A stretch of 64,000 nucleotides of DNA, taken from positions 1 through 64,000 of the forward strand of contig NZ_FCOM02000036.1 of assembly GCF_001544695.2 (NCBI RefSeq). The letters are read 5' to 3'. Shown here in pieces: positions 18,402 through 28,039 of the stretch (position 1 is the first letter of the stretch; every line of letters begins with the position of its first letter). Both the position numbers and the translations under genes were made by a program. The notes under the pieces were generated by a model, which ran no database searches, was not told the origin of the DNA, and saw only the letters and a list, made by a program, of their open reading frames with translations. The stretch is from Caballeronia arvi. GTDB taxonomy: Bacteria > Pseudomonadota > Gammaproteobacteria > Burkholderiales > Burkholderiaceae.

Positions 18402-19406
18402 TCAGTTCGCGACGAGCGCGTTGGTGTAGTAGTCGGACGGCTTGTGGCCGGGCTTGAGCAAACCGATTTTCTCCATCGATCTGATGGCGACATTCCAGTC
18501 GCTATCGGCTTGCATTCCGATCGGCAGATTCGGCTGCGTCGGGCTGGCGAAGAACGGCTTGTAAGCGTTGATCTGATCCGTGAGAATCTTCGCGTCGAGC
18601 CGAGCATTCGGGCGCTGCGCCTGAATCGCCGCGACCGCCTCATTCTGATGGCCTTCGTAGATGTACTTCCACGCCCGCACTTCGATCTGAACCAGCTTTC
18701 TGATCGCGCCTTCCTTATCGGACAATCGTGAAGGCGTCGTCACCAGTCCGTAGCTAGGAAACTCGAAGCCGCTGTCCGACAACAAGAACGACTTCGCCGG
18801 TCGAACCTTCTGGACCATCGGTTCACCGAAGGGCGCCTGCGCCATGAAACCATCACTGTTGCCCGATGCGTAGGTTGAGAGCATCGCGGAAGGCGACACC
18901 ATGACGACGTCCGCATTGCTTTTGGTGATGTTGTTGGCATTGAAGAACGGATCGATGAACGGCACCCACGGGCTCGTCGTAAAACAAGCCAGCTTCTTGC
19001 CGGCGAGATCGCGAGCCGACTTCAAAGGAAGCTTCTCGTCAACGAGTACCGCAAGGTCTCCTTTCCTTGCAAAGCCGGCAATCGAAATCAGATTCAGGCC
19101 GCGCTCCTTGGCAACCGCCATCGTGCCGAGCTGTACCTGTCCCACGTCGACTTGTCCCGCGGCCAGCAGTTGCAAGGTGTTGATCGTGCCGGTGCCGTCC
19201 TGGATCACGACGTCGAGTCCCTCTTGCGCGAACCAGCCTTTCTGCTTGGCAAGATGCATGGCCGCATGCATGCCCCATGCCGAAAAGTCCATTCGCACCA
19301 CGAGCTTCTGATCGGCCGCACGCGCGGGCGCGCCGGCGCATAGCAGGGACGCGACGAGCGCTCCGATCAACGCTCGGCGCATCCGCGCAAACACGGATAT
19401 ACACAT
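18402..19406 (-). CDS. ABC transporter substrate-binding protein (NMT1/SsuA-like)
   Basis: 334 residues with a clear Sec signal peptide (ALIGALVASLLCAGAPARAA, cleavage near residue 30). A mature NMT1/THI5-like domain follows, beginning KLVVRMDFSAWGMHAAMHLA, as in binding proteins for taurine, sulfonates, nitrate or thiamine precursors. A second possible start is Met9. Its place directly after hyuB suggests the ligand is a hydantoin, a cyclic amide or another nitrogenous ring compound that HyuAB opens. The ligand is inferred, not seen. Confidence 0.88.
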   Translation of the reverse strand: MCISVFARMRRALIGALVASLLCAGAPARAADQKLVVRMDFSAWGMHAAMHLAKQKGWFAQEGLDVVIQDGTGTINTLQLLAAGQVDVGQVQLGTMAVAKERGLNLISIAGFARKGDLAVLVDEKLPLKSARDLAGKKLACFTTSPWVPFIDPFFNANNITKSNADVVMVSPSAMLSTYASGNSDGFMAQAPFGEPMVQKVRPAKSFLLSDSGFEFPSYGLVTTPSRLSDKEGAIRKLVQIEVRAWKYIYEGHQNEAVAAIQAQRPNARLDAKILTDQINAYKPFFASPTQPNLPIGMQADSDWNVAIRSMEKIGLLKPGHKPSDYYTNALVAN

Positions 19407-19471
19407 TGCAACGTCCTCACTGTTTTGATGATCTTGCGATTGGTGTGCCTTGTCGCCGAAAGCGACGTGTA

Positions 19472-21205
19472 TCAGGCGGCCCGCGCGACGCGATCTCCGC
19501 GCAACGCAGCGGTGGCATCGATATCGATTTCGCCGTTATGCGGATCCACGACAGCCAGATAATGCTCGCGCACATACTCTGCGCTCAGCTTGTGGTCCCA
19601 CACGTCCTTGCGGATCCGATCGAGATCGCGCGCGAGCGGATCGCCGAATCCGCCGCCGCCCGGCTGAACGTGCGTCACGAGATCGTCGCGGTCGACGGTG
19701 ATGCCGACCTTGCTCGCCAGTTCCGTGACGGAACTGTCATGCTCCAGCAGATTCTGCGCGGTCCTCGCCGGCTTGCCGCCCGCGAGACCGTATGGCGCGA
19801 ACTTCATCCGGTCGGCGCGCAATTGCAACAACGTGTCGGGCGCGAGCACGCGATAGCTGCGTCGAATGCCGAGGCCGCCGCGATACTCGCCCGCGCCGCA
19901 CGAATCCTCGACCAACTCATACGCTTCCACGCGAACCGGATGCTGTGATTCCATCGTTTCGACAGGCGTGTTCGAGAGGTTCTGCGACGCATTCGTGATG
20001 GCTTCGATTCCGTCGCTCGCCGGACGGCCGCCCCACGCGCCACAGATCATGTCGACGATGATGTAGGGCTTACCGGCATCGCTCTTGCCAGACAGACACA
20101 CCACCGTGTTCCCGCCCTCGCCAGCGGCGGGAATCCGGTCGGACACGACTTGCGCGAGCGCGCCGAGCATCGCGTCGAACACGCGATAACCCGTGAGTGC
20201 GCGGGCCGCGACGGCCGCGGGCGAAATGGGATTGAGCACCGAGCCCTCCGGCACTCTGACGTCGATACATCTGAAGACGCCCGCGTTGTTCGGCACATCG
20301 CCCTTGAGCGCGCAACGCACGCTCAGATACGTACACGACTTGGTGTACGACAGCGTCGAGTTGATGGCCGCGCGCACTTGCGGCGACGATCCGGTGTAGT
20401 CGGCGGTCACGTGATCGTCGTGTACGGTCAGCGCGACCTGAATCGGAATTGGATCGGGAGACAGGCCGTCGTCGTCGATATAGTCCTTGAAATGGAACGT
20501 GCCCTTCGGCCAGTTGCGGATTTCGGCGCGCGTTAGGCGTTCCGCGTAATCGAGAAGCTCGCCGAGATACATGCGCGCGGCGTCGCGTCCATAGCGGTCG
20601 AAGAGGGCCGTCAGTTCGCGCACGCCCACCTGGTTCGCCGCGTATTGCGCCTTCAGGTCCCCGAGCACGCGATCCGGCACGCGCACGTTCTGCGCAATGA
20701 TGCGCGACAGCGTGTCGTTCACTTGACCTGCTTCGTAAAGCTTCAGAACGGGGATACGCAGGCCTTCCTGATAGATTTCCGTCGAGTCGCTTGCATTCGA
20801 ACCCGGCACGCGGCCGCCGACATCGGTGTGATGACAAATGACCACACAATATCCTTCCAGCTGATCCCTGTAAAAAAACGGCACGAACATGAAGATGTCT
20901 GGAAGATGCATGCCGCCCTGATAGGGATCGTTCACGACCACGGCATCACCGGGCTTCATATCGCTGCCGTACCTGTCCTGCACCGCTGCCATGGCCTCGG
21001 GAATCGCGCCGAGATGAAGCGCGATGGTCTTTGCCTGCGCGATCATCTGGCCGTGACGGTCGCAGATGGCGGCGGAGTAGTCCATGACGTCCTTCACGAT
21101 CTCGGAGCGCGCGGTGCGGATCACCGTGTACGCCACTTCATCAACGATGGAATCCATCGCGTTCTTGACCACCGCGAAGGTGACGGGATCGAATTCGATA
21201 GTCAT
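19472..21205 (-). CDS. hyuB: hydantoinase B / N-methylhydantoinase-type subunit
   Basis: 577 residues of the HyuB/oxoprolinase-B family, close to the usual length. It contains the conserved ICDRHGQMIAQAKTIALHLG segment, VVNDPYQGGMHLPDIFMFVP and the C-terminal QPGGGGFGDPLARDL. HyuA and HyuB form ATP-dependent cyclic-amide hydrolases (N-methylhydantoinase, 5-oxoprolinase); related pairs are acetone or acetophenone carboxylases. Its start codon overlaps the hyuA stop by 4 bp (ATGA), indicating translational coupling. Confidence 0.9.
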   Translation of the reverse strand: MTIEFDPVTFAVVKNAMDSIVDEVAYTVIRTARSEIVKDVMDYSAAICDRHGQMIAQAKTIALHLGAIPEAMAAVQDRYGSDMKPGDAVVVNDPYQGGMHLPDIFMFVPFFYRDQLEGYCVVICHHTDVGGRVPGSNASDSTEIYQEGLRIPVLKLYEAGQVNDTLSRIIAQNVRVPDRVLGDLKAQYAANQVGVRELTALFDRYGRDAARMYLGELLDYAERLTRAEIRNWPKGTFHFKDYIDDDGLSPDPIPIQVALTVHDDHVTADYTGSSPQVRAAINSTLSYTKSCTYLSVRCALKGDVPNNAGVFRCIDVRVPEGSVLNPISPAAVAARALTGYRVFDAMLGALAQVVSDRIPAAGEGGNTVVCLSGKSDAGKPYIIVDMICGAWGGRPASDGIEAITNASQNLSNTPVETMESQHPVRVEAYELVEDSCGAGEYRGGLGIRRSYRVLAPDTLLQLRADRMKFAPYGLAGGKPARTAQNLLEHDSSVTELASKVGITVDRDDLVTHVQPGGGGFGDPLARDLDRIRKDVWDHKLSAEYVREHYLAVVDPHNGEIDIDATAALRGDRVARAA

Positions 21206-23340
21206 GCGCGCTCCTTGGGCAGATCGAGAAGATCGATGATGATGTTGCCGACGCGGTCGGCATGAACGGTTGTGTGAGGCGGAACGACGATCGTCGTGTC
21301 ATAGGATTCGATGATCAGCGGCCCATGCAGCACGGTTTCGTCAATGGAGCCTCGCGCGACTAGCCGCGTCTCGACAGGCGCTTCATCGCGTGAGAAGCTG
21401 ACTTCGCGCGTGCCGGTCACGCCGCGAAGCGCGCTCGAATCGACGCGAATGGCGTCGAAGTTCATGCGGTTTTCGCTGCGCCCGTAGGCGGAGAGGCGCA
21501 CGTTCACCAGTTCAAGCGGTTCCTCGTTGCTGTATCCGAACGTCTGCTGATAAGCGGCGCCGAAATCATCTACGACTTGCGCCAAGACACTCGCGTCGAG
21601 CGCACCCGCGCTTAGGGACTCGGCAAGCGGAATCGTCAGCTCGGAGCTTTGACCGAGATATCGCAGGTCGAAACTCACGGCCGTATCCACCGTTGCCTCC
21701 GGATAACCTTCTTCGGCAAGGATCCTCAGGCCCTGTTCTTTCAAGATGTCGATGACCGCGCTCAACTCCGACAGGTCGCAGTCCACGAGCGGCCGAAGGA
21801 TTGCCTTCACGAAGTTGTGTTCCGCGTCCGCGCACAACATGCCGGCGGAACAGAACACGCCTGCCATGACCGGCGCGATCACCTGACGTATGCCGAGAAG
21901 ACGGGCCACGTCGACAGCGTGCAGCGGACCGCCGCCGCCGAACGCGATCATCGTCATGTCTCGAGGATCGCGCCCGCGTTCAACCGTCACCGCGCGAAGC
22001 GCGCGCGCCATGCTGACGTTGGCGACGTGCCGGATGCCGTGCGCGGCGGCGATGCTGTCCAGTCCTAGCGGTGCGCCGATATGTTCGTCGACGGCTTTTC
22101 TCGAACGCGCCGGATCGACAAGCAGACTTCCTCCCGCCAACGCTACCTGATTAAGATAACCGAGGACCATGTTCGCATCGGTGACGGTTGGACGCTCGTT
22201 TCCGCGTCCATAGCAGGCCGGACCCGGGTCGGCGCCCGCAGACTCGGGGCCGACGCAAAGCAGATTGCCGGCGTCGATCCAGGCGAGCGAGCCGCCGCCT
22301 GCGCCGACTTCCGCGATGTCGATCGCCGGAACCTTCAGTACGTATCCTCCGCCCTTGACGAAGCGGCTCGGCGCGCTGATGCCGTCGCGGAATTCATATT
22401 CGTTGGTAAGCGACGGCGTGCCATCGGTAATGATGGACGCCTTCGCGGTCGTGCCGCCCATGTCGAAAACGATGAGATCGTGGCCACCCGTCTGAGCGCC
22501 GATGCGCGCGGCCCCCGCGACGCCGCCCGCAGGCCCCGACGCGACCGCAAACACCGGCTTTTCGCTGGCGCTGCCCACGCCCATCATCCCGCCATTGGAC
22601 GCCATCACTTGCAACGACGCGCGAACGCCCATTTCGCTAAGATCGCGTCGAAGGCGACGCAGATACGTTCGCATCGCAGGCAGGATGTACGCATTGACCA
22701 CGGTCGTGCTCGTGCGCTCGTATTCCTTGATTTCGGGCAGCACCTCACAGGACACCGTTACAAGCAGATGAGGGAAGGCGCGCTCCAGCGCTTCCTTGGC
22801 CATCCGCTCATGCGCCGGGTTGATGTAGCTATTCAGGAAGCAAATGGCAATGGCTTCCACGCCTTCGTCGACCAGCTCGCTCGCTATCGTCAGGACTTCC
22901 TCTATGTCGAGCGGCGCGATCACGTTGCCTTGCGCATCGATCCGTTCGCGTACGCCGCGTCGATACCGTCTCGTGACCAAGGGCTCGGGTTTCTGCCAAC
23001 TCAGGTCGAACATCGTCGGCGTCCGGATACGACCGATTTCGAGCACGTCGCGAAAACCCTCGGTCGTCAGCAGGCCAGCTCGCGCGCCCACTTTCTGAAG
23101 GATCGTGTTCGAGGCGGTCGTCGTGCCGTGCACGATTTCCGTGATGTCCTGCGGTGCAATGCCCGACTGCTCGATCAGACGCTGCAGCCCGCTTGTAATG
23201 GCTTCGCCGAGATTGTGCGGGGTCGTCGACGTCTTGTTAACAAACAAACGGCCATCCGGCATCGCCATCACGATGTCGGTGAAAGTGCCTCCGATGTCGC
23301 AACCCACGCGAACGCCAAGGCTGTTGACGGCTTGCTCCAT
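21202..23340 (-). CDS. hyuA: hydantoinase A / N-methylhydantoinase-type ATP-binding subunit
   Basis: About 712 residues. The N-terminal RVGCDIGGTFTDIVMAMPDG phosphate loop (residues 12-30) and GTTTASNTILQ begin the Hydant_A_N domain. The central domain carries VFDMGGTTAKASI and AGGGSLAWID, and a C-terminal domain follows. The subunit binds ATP and activates the cyclic amide for hydrolysis by the HyuAB complex. The ATG at 23340 is preferred because GGAGG lies 9 bp upstream; an ATG two codons earlier sits too close. It is the first gene of a five-gene operon, divergent from a TetR regulator. Confidence 0.92.
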   Translation of the reverse strand: MEQAVNSLGVRVGCDIGGTFTDIVMAMPDGRLFVNKTSTTPHNLGEAITSGLQRLIEQSGIAPQDITEIVHGTTTASNTILQKVGARAGLLTTEGFRDVLEIGRIRTPTMFDLSWQKPEPLVTRRYRRGVRERIDAQGNVIAPLDIEEVLTIASELVDEGVEAIAICFLNSYINPAHERMAKEALERAFPHLLVTVSCEVLPEIKEYERTSTTVVNAYILPAMRTYLRRLRRDLSEMGVRASLQVMASNGGMMGVGSASEKPVFAVASGPAGGVAGAARIGAQTGGHDLIVFDMGGTTAKASIITDGTPSLTNEYEFRDGISAPSRFVKGGGYVLKVPAIDIAEVGAGGGSLAWIDAGNLLCVGPESAGADPGPACYGRGNERPTVTDANMVLGYLNQVALAGGSLLVDPARSRKAVDEHIGAPLGLDSIAAAHGIRHVANVSMARALRAVTVERGRDPRDMTMIAFGGGGPLHAVDVARLLGIRQVIAPVMAGVFCSAGMLCADAEHNFVKAILRPLVDCDLSELSAVIDILKEQGLRILAEEGYPEATVDTAVSFDLRYLGQSSELTIPLAESLSAGALDASVLAQVVDDFGAAYQQTFGYSNEEPLELVNVRLSAYGRSENRMNFDAIRVDSSALRGVTGTREVSFSRDEAPVETRLVARGSIDETVLHGPLIIESYDTTIVVPPHTTVHADRVGNIIIDLLDLPKERA

Positions 23341-23415
23341 GCGCATTTTCCTCCAATGAATATGGCCAGACCGCGAACGATCTGCGAAGCGTTACGTCGC
23401 AAACGTCGCGCATAT

Positions 23416-23531
23416 CTAACTAACTAGTCAGTAAGATAAGCAGTGGTAACGCTTTTGTCACGCCATGGAAAACCCTATAGCGGAACTGCGTGTCCAGTTT
23501 GCCTGTCAGACATTACTAACCTTTTGGTTAG
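23416..23531. promoter_or_regulatory. hyuA-tetR divergent control region with two dyads
   Basis: Two dyad elements lie between the hyu operon and the TetR gene. One is CTAACTAACTAGTCAGTAAG at 23416-23435, an imperfect palindrome around ACTAGT. The other is a perfect CTAACC-TTTT-GGTTAG at 23516-23531. Both share the CTAAC half-site, so one TetR dimer type may bind both and repress in both directions. Promoter boxes could not be assigned confidently. Confidence 0.55.
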
Positions 23532-23576
23532 CAAACCGGCTATCATGGAGCGGACATATCAGTGAGAGTCGTTCAG

Positions 23577-24254
23577 ATGGAATCTGCGCAAACTGCTGTC
23601 AAAACGGCGAAGAGAACGAAAGTTCGGGACGCCGCCGCGACACGAGAAAAGATCCTCGTGGTCGCAACCAAGGAGTTCGCTGCGAAGGGATTCGACGGCG
23701 CACGTGTCGATGCGATCGTGGAACGCTGCAAGATCAGCAAGAATCTGATCTATCACTACTTCGACAGCAAGGAGGCGCTGTTCATTGAAGTGATGGAGCG
23801 CGCCTATGCGGCCATGCGAGATCGACAGAATGAGTTAGGTTTGAAAGGAGAGAGCCCTGCGGACGACATGCGCGCGCTCGTCACGCATACAATCCAGCAC
23901 TTCATTGAAGAGCCGAATTTTGTACTGCTGTTGGCGACCGAAAACCTGAACAAGGCGCGACACATCCGCAAGTCAAAAGTGATCTTAGACATGTTCAACC
24001 CACTAAAAAGTGCCCTTGCCGAAATCTTGGAGCGAGGGAAAGCGCAGGGCGTCTTCCGGCCCGACGCTGACTGGGTTGATCTATACGTTTCAATCTCTGG
24101 GTTGGGATCTTACTTCATCTCGAATAGGTACACGCTCAGCTACGTACTCGGCGTAGATTTGGCGTCCGACGAGCGAGTTAAATCCCGACTCGAACATGTC
24201 CCAGACCTCATCATCAGCTATCTATGTAACTGGCAGTCAGCGGACCGAAACTAG
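23577..24254 (+). CDS. TetR-family transcriptional regulator
   Basis: About 225 residues (a GTG at 23562 would add five). The TetR helix-turn-helix reads TREKILVVATKEFAAKGFDG and ends in the diagnostic KNLIYHYFDSKEALFIEVME. The C-terminal ligand domain resembles the RutR/TetR_C_6-like group found with pyrimidine and nitrogen-ring catabolism. Placed opposite hyuA across a 220-bp region with CTAAC dyads, it is the probable repressor of the hydantoinase/transporter operon. The effector is unknown. Confidence 0.88.
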   Translation: MESAQTAVKTAKRTKVRDAAATREKILVVATKEFAAKGFDGARVDAIVERCKISKNLIYHYFDSKEALFIEVMERAYAAMRDRQNELGLKGESPADDMRALVTHTIQHFIEEPNFVLLLATENLNKARHIRKSKVILDMFNPLKSALAEILERGKAQGVFRPDADWVDLYVSISGLGSYFISNRYTLSYVLGVDLASDERVKSRLEHVPDLIISYLCNWQSADRN

Positions 24255-24557
24255 GCAGCGACTGCGACAAGCCGATCTGTTAATTCTTACTCACCCTTTG
24301 TCCTTTAACGATCGAGCGTTGCCCGCAGGTTGGGTCATGCTTATCGGCTAGCTAGTAAGCTGAGGCGGTGACCAAAACTTTGAGGTACGAACAATGAAGC
24401 GCTTTTGAAGACAACGAGCGATACATCGATTGTGCAGTGCAGCTTGAGGACGTCTGGTTTCTGGTTTTGATGGGCTCAGTCCGGTCATTGCATCTGCGCT
24501 GACGGGCGAGCCTTTAGGCGATGCAACCGCTACATTGCGAGCATGCGCCACCACGTT
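24255..24557. other. intergenic stretch without recognisable gene
   Basis: Between the TetR stop and the IS3 end nothing on either strand resembles a known gene, RNA or strong terminator. Confidence 0.5.
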
Positions 24558-24607
24558 TGAACCGCCCCGGATTTGGTGGAGGCTTCAACTCTTGAGAAAA
24601 TGGAGCC

Positions 24608-24931
24608 ATGAACAAATCGAACAAGTTTTCTGCTGAAGTCCGGGACCGTGCAGTGCGCATGGTGCAAGAGCATCGGGGTGAGTATCCGTCACAGTGGGCG
24701 GCGATCGAATCCATCGCCCCCAAAATCGGCTGCACGAGCCAGACGTTGCTGGGGTGGGTCAAACGAGATGAAGTCGATAGCCGCGAGCGCGAGGGCGTCA
24801 GCACGTCGGAACGCGACCGTCTTAAGGCACTGGAGCGCGAAGTCAAGGAACTGCGCCGCGCCAACGAGATTCTGAAATTGGCGAGTGCGTTTTTCGCTCA
24901 GGCGGAGCTCGACCGCCGCCTGAAATCCTGA
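24608..24931 (+). CDS. IS3-family transposase OrfA
   Basis: 107 residues with the IS3 OrfA layout. The helix-turn-helix of the HTH_Tnp_1 family (FSAEVRDRAVRMVQEHRGEY to CTSQTLLGWVKRDEVD) is followed by a leucine-zipper segment (LKALEREVKELRRANEILKL) used for OrfA-OrfAB dimerisation. In intact elements a -1 frameshift near its end makes the OrfAB transposase. Here orfB is truncated, so only OrfA can be made. Confidence 0.9.
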   Translation: MNKSNKFSAEVRDRAVRMVQEHRGEYPSQWAAIESIAPKIGCTSQTLLGWVKRDEVDSREREGVSTSERDRLKALEREVKELRRANEILKLASAFFAQAELDRRLKS

Positions 24932-25031
24932 GGGCCTTCATCGATCAGCATCGCGACACCTTCGGGGTCGAGCCGATCTGCAAAGTCTTGCGGATTGGCC
25001 CGTCGGGCTACCGGCGCCATGCTGCACAGCA
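24900..25031 (+). pseudogene. IS3 orfB remnant
   Basis: In the -1 frame relative to orfA the sequence reads PPPEILRAFIDQHRDTFGVE, then PICKVLRIGPSGYRRHAAQ. That is the conserved start of IS3 OrfB, before the DDE catalytic core. The frame then runs into unrelated sequence. All catalytic residues are missing. Confidence 0.75.
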
Positions 25032-25377
25032 CCGAAAAAACGGAAAAATACTTTAAAACAATCCTCAGGCCGACGGCTCTCGAATGCGGCTCGATTCCGC
25101 GCGCGTGTGACGAGTCCTCTTTTTCGGAAAGGCTCAGGTTACGCGGCTTCACTGCAAACATAGCGAGGGAGGCTCGATGGCGTCCGTAGGAGAATGACAG
25201 AGGAGTTCGAACGATTGTCCTGAGATTGGGGAAATCGGTGTCTCTTTGATAGCTCAAAGTTTATAGGTCGTTGGCAGCCACAAATCCAAGAAGCGGCAGT
25301 AGTGCCGCGGGTTGTCGTCTCCCGCTGTAGAATCGGGCCAGAAGGACGCGAATTGGTTCGTTTTCCTCGATTCGTGT
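25032..25377. other. intergenic stretch downstream of alanine racemase gene
   Basis: No supported gene, RNA or terminator was seen. The sequence separates the broken IS3 end from the 3' end of the convergent alanine racemase gene and may be scar DNA from the truncation. Confidence 0.45.
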
Positions 25378-26448
25378 TTAAGCAGTCACGCTCACCGGAA
25401 CGCGAGGTGCCAGCGCACACATCAACTCGTATCCAATCGTGCCCGACGATGAGGCGACGTCATCAATTTTCACGTGTTCGCCCCAAAGCTCAACCGTAGA
25501 ACCGATACCTGCGTTCGGGCACGGTGTGAGGTCGACAGTGAGCATGTCCATCGACACGCGACCGACGGTACGCGTCATGACGCCGTCGACGGCAATAGGT
25601 GTGCCGGTCGGCGCGTGGCGCGGATATCCGTCTGCATAGCCACACGCGACTACACCGATTCGCATGTCGGAATCTGCTTGATAGGTGCGAGCGTATCCAA
25701 CGGTTTCACCGGCGCGGATAGTCCGAACGCCGATGAGTTCACTACGCAGCGTCATCGATGGACGTAGGGGAGCGTCATTGATGTCTTTTGCCAGACCAGA
25801 AGGAGAGCCGCCATATAGCACGATTCCCGGCCGCACCCAGTCGCGATGAGCGCGTGAGTGCCAGAGTGCTGCCGCCGAATTCGAAAGACTGCGCGGACCG
25901 GGAATGTCGCGAGTCGCCTCATCAAACTGTTCAAGTTGCCAGTCGATGCTACCCTCGTCGGCGCCGGCAAAGTGACTCATGAGCGTGATATCACCGATGC
26001 CGGCTGACGTGTTCGACCGCTCCCAGGCAGCACGGAAACTTTCAGGAGTGAACCCGAGTCGGTTCATCCCCGAGTTCATCTTGAGATAGACGTCTATAGG
26101 TTGTTTCGGCTTAGTCGCGACAATCAGTTGGCGCTGTTCGTCGCAATGAACGGCGACCGTTAAGGCGAGTTCGTCTGCCATCTGCACGTCGCTCGCTGCG
26201 AAGACGCCCTCAAGTAGCAGCACTGGCTTCTTCCACCCCAGTTGGCGGACACGAACCGCTTCGTCAAGGTCGAGTAAGGCGATGCCATCTGCAGAGGCAA
26301 GAGCGGGAAAGATGCGTTCGATTCCGTGCCCGTATGCGTTCGCCTTCACCACCGCCCAGACGCGAGACCTAGGAGCTTTCCCTCGGACGAACTCAAGGTT
26401 GTGTCTTACTGCACCGGGATGAATATAGGCTTTGATGGGACGAGGCAT
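25378..26448 (-). CDS. alr: alanine racemase (catabolic type)
   Basis: 356 residues, the normal length. The PLP lysine lies in AVVKANAYGHG (Lys35) and the second catalytic tyrosine in the GETVGYARTYQADSD region near residue 250. The C-terminal domain contains GVMTRTVGRVSMDMLTVDLT. It interconverts L- and D-alanine. It lies 87 bp downstream of dadA on the same strand, the classic dadAX arrangement in which L-alanine is racemised and then oxidised to pyruvate. That context favours a DadX-type catabolic role over cell-wall supply. Confidence 0.93.
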   Translation of the reverse strand: MPRPIKAYIHPGAVRHNLEFVRGKAPRSRVWAVVKANAYGHGIERIFPALASADGIALLDLDEAVRVRQLGWKKPVLLLEGVFAASDVQMADELALTVAVHCDEQRQLIVATKPKQPIDVYLKMNSGMNRLGFTPESFRAAWERSNTSAGIGDITLMSHFAGADEGSIDWQLEQFDEATRDIPGPRSLSNSAAALWHSRAHRDWVRPGIVLYGGSPSGLAKDINDAPLRPSMTLRSELIGVRTIRAGETVGYARTYQADSDMRIGVVACGYADGYPRHAPTGTPIAVDGVMTRTVGRVSMDMLTVDLTPCPNAGIGSTVELWGEHVKIDDVASSSGTIGYELMCALAPRVPVSVTA

Positions 26449-26535
26449 GGCTTGACGTGCGAGCGTAGTGACGATTTGAGGCCTTCGCGAAAGCGGGTTT
26501 CCAGATCGCGAAGGTGCTTGCGCTGACGAGGATAC

Positions 26536-27828
26536 TCAATTAAGGGCGAAGTCCGCGGGAGCCGGCGCTTCTTTCGCGTATCGGAACACGTTCAAGTCGT
26601 CGAACTGAATCGCGGGTCTTCGTCCGGAGATGAGGTCAGCGAGCAGCTGCGCGGAACCGCATGACATTGTCCAACCCAACGTGCCGTGGCCGGTATTGAG
26701 GTACAGGTTAGGTACAGCCGTGTTGCCGACAATCGGGGTCCCGTCCGGTGTCATCGGACGCAGTCCGGTCCAGAAAGTAGCTCGCCGTGTGTCGCCGCCA
26801 CCCGGGAACAAGTCGTTCACACACATCTCCAGCGTCTCGCGACGAGCATCGCGCAGGCGCCTATCGAAACCGACGATTTCGGCCATGCCTCCCACCCGGA
26901 TGCGTTTGTCGAAGCGCGTGATTGCGATTTTGTAGGTTTCGTCGAGCACAGTGGAGACCGGCGCGTGGGCTTCATCGGCGATAGGCGCCGTGATGGAGTA
27001 ACCCTTAAGCGGGTACACCGGAATCTTCACGAGGCCAGACAGGAAGTTCGTCGAGTACGAGCCAAAGGCGACCACGAACGCGTCTGCATGAATGAGCTTG
27101 GCACCGTGCCGGACTCCGATGACTTTGCCGCCCTCAACCAACAGCCCGTCTACGGTCGTGTTGTACCGGAATGTGACACCCGCTTGTTCTGCGAGTGCCG
27201 CAAGGCGCGTCGTAAACAGTTGGCAATCGCCAGTCTCATCACCGGGCAAACGCAGGCCACCTGTCAGCTTATGCGATGTTGCTGCGAGCGCTGGCTCGGC
27301 TCGGGCAAGCTCATTGGCACTCAAAAGTTCGTACGGCACGTTCGCTTCTTTAAGGACGGCAATATCTTTCGCCGCACCGTCGAACTGCTGCTGCGTTCGA
27401 AAGACCTGAAGTGTGCCGCCCGTCCGTCCCTCGTATTGGATGCCCGTCTCTGCGCGCAGCGCCTGCAAACAGTCTCGACTGTACTCGGCGAGGCGCACCA
27501 TGCGGGCTTTATTGACGGCATAGCGCTCCGCTGTGCAGTTCTGCAGCATCTGCCACATCCACTGAAGCTGAAACTGCTTGTCTTCGTCGTCTGGTCTGAT
27601 TGCGAGCGGTGCGTGCTTTTGGAACATCCACTTAACCGCCTTCAACGGCACGCCAGGCGCGGCCCACGGAGCAGCATAGCCGGGAGAAATCTGACCGGCG
27701 TTCGCGAAGCTCGTTTCCAGCGCGGGACCTTCCTCCCGGTCAATCACGACGACTTCGTGGCCCGAACGCGCGAGATAAAACGCGCTTGTGACACCGACGA
27801 CCCCGCTACCTAGGACGACGACTCGCAT
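26536..27828 (-). CDS. dadA: D-amino acid dehydrogenase small subunit (DadA)
   Basis: About 430 residues from the ATG at 27828 (ribosome site GGAGCAAAG). The N-terminal FAD-binding MRVVVLGSGVVGVTSAFYLA (GxGxxG at 7-12) is followed by the DadA-typical GQISPGYAAPWAAPGVPLKA. The C-terminal FAD contact region reads GHGTLGWTMSCGSAQLLAD. The enzyme oxidises D-alanine and other D-amino acids at the inner membrane, passing electrons to quinone. It is first in an operon with alanine racemase. A 17-bp palindrome lies about 90 bp upstream. Confidence 0.93.
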   Translation of the reverse strand: MRVVVLGSGVVGVTSAFYLARSGHEVVVIDREEGPALETSFANAGQISPGYAAPWAAPGVPLKAVKWMFQKHAPLAIRPDDEDKQFQLQWMWQMLQNCTAERYAVNKARMVRLAEYSRDCLQALRAETGIQYEGRTGGTLQVFRTQQQFDGAAKDIAVLKEANVPYELLSANELARAEPALAATSHKLTGGLRLPGDETGDCQLFTTRLAALAEQAGVTFRYNTTVDGLLVEGGKVIGVRHGAKLIHADAFVVAFGSYSTNFLSGLVKIPVYPLKGYSITAPIADEAHAPVSTVLDETYKIAITRFDKRIRVGGMAEIVGFDRRLRDARRETLEMCVNDLFPGGGDTRRATFWTGLRPMTPDGTPIVGNTAVPNLYLNTGHGTLGWTMSCGSAQLLADLISGRRPAIQFDDLNVFRYAKEAPAPADFALN

Positions 27829-27917
27829 ATCTTTGCTCCGCAACTGAAAATGACAAGAGTTGATTGACCTGCCAATCGGCCACGGTCTGGTAGTTTCGAG
27901 ATGCTAGTTACTTACGA

Positions 27918-27934
27918 ACAGTTTTTAAAACTGT
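27918..27934. promoter_or_regulatory. 17-bp palindrome upstream of dadA
   Basis: ACAGTTTT-T-AAAACTGT is a perfect inverted repeat with 8-bp arms, centred about 98 bp upstream of the dadA start codon. It is AT-rich within a GC-rich genome, as expected for an operator or promoter element. Lrp-type control of dadAX is known in enterobacteria, but no specific factor can be named here. Confidence 0.5.
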
Positions 27935-28039
27935 ATCGGTAGATGTTTTTAGTTGAAAAAGCTACTCATTCTTTGAAGGGGCAGGCTCCGTCTGCCCAGC
28001 AAACGGTTTTGTACGCGTCGACGGCCGTCAGCCCATGCA

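Larger units (their letters stand above)
24558..25031 (+). mobile_element. IS3-family insertion sequence, 3'-truncated
   Basis: The element begins with TGAACCGCCCCGGATTT, a typical IS3-family terminal repeat, followed by a complete orfA and the first 40-odd codons of orfB. Homology stops near 25031, and no second terminal repeat or target duplication is visible. It is an immobile left-end remnant. Confidence 0.8.
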
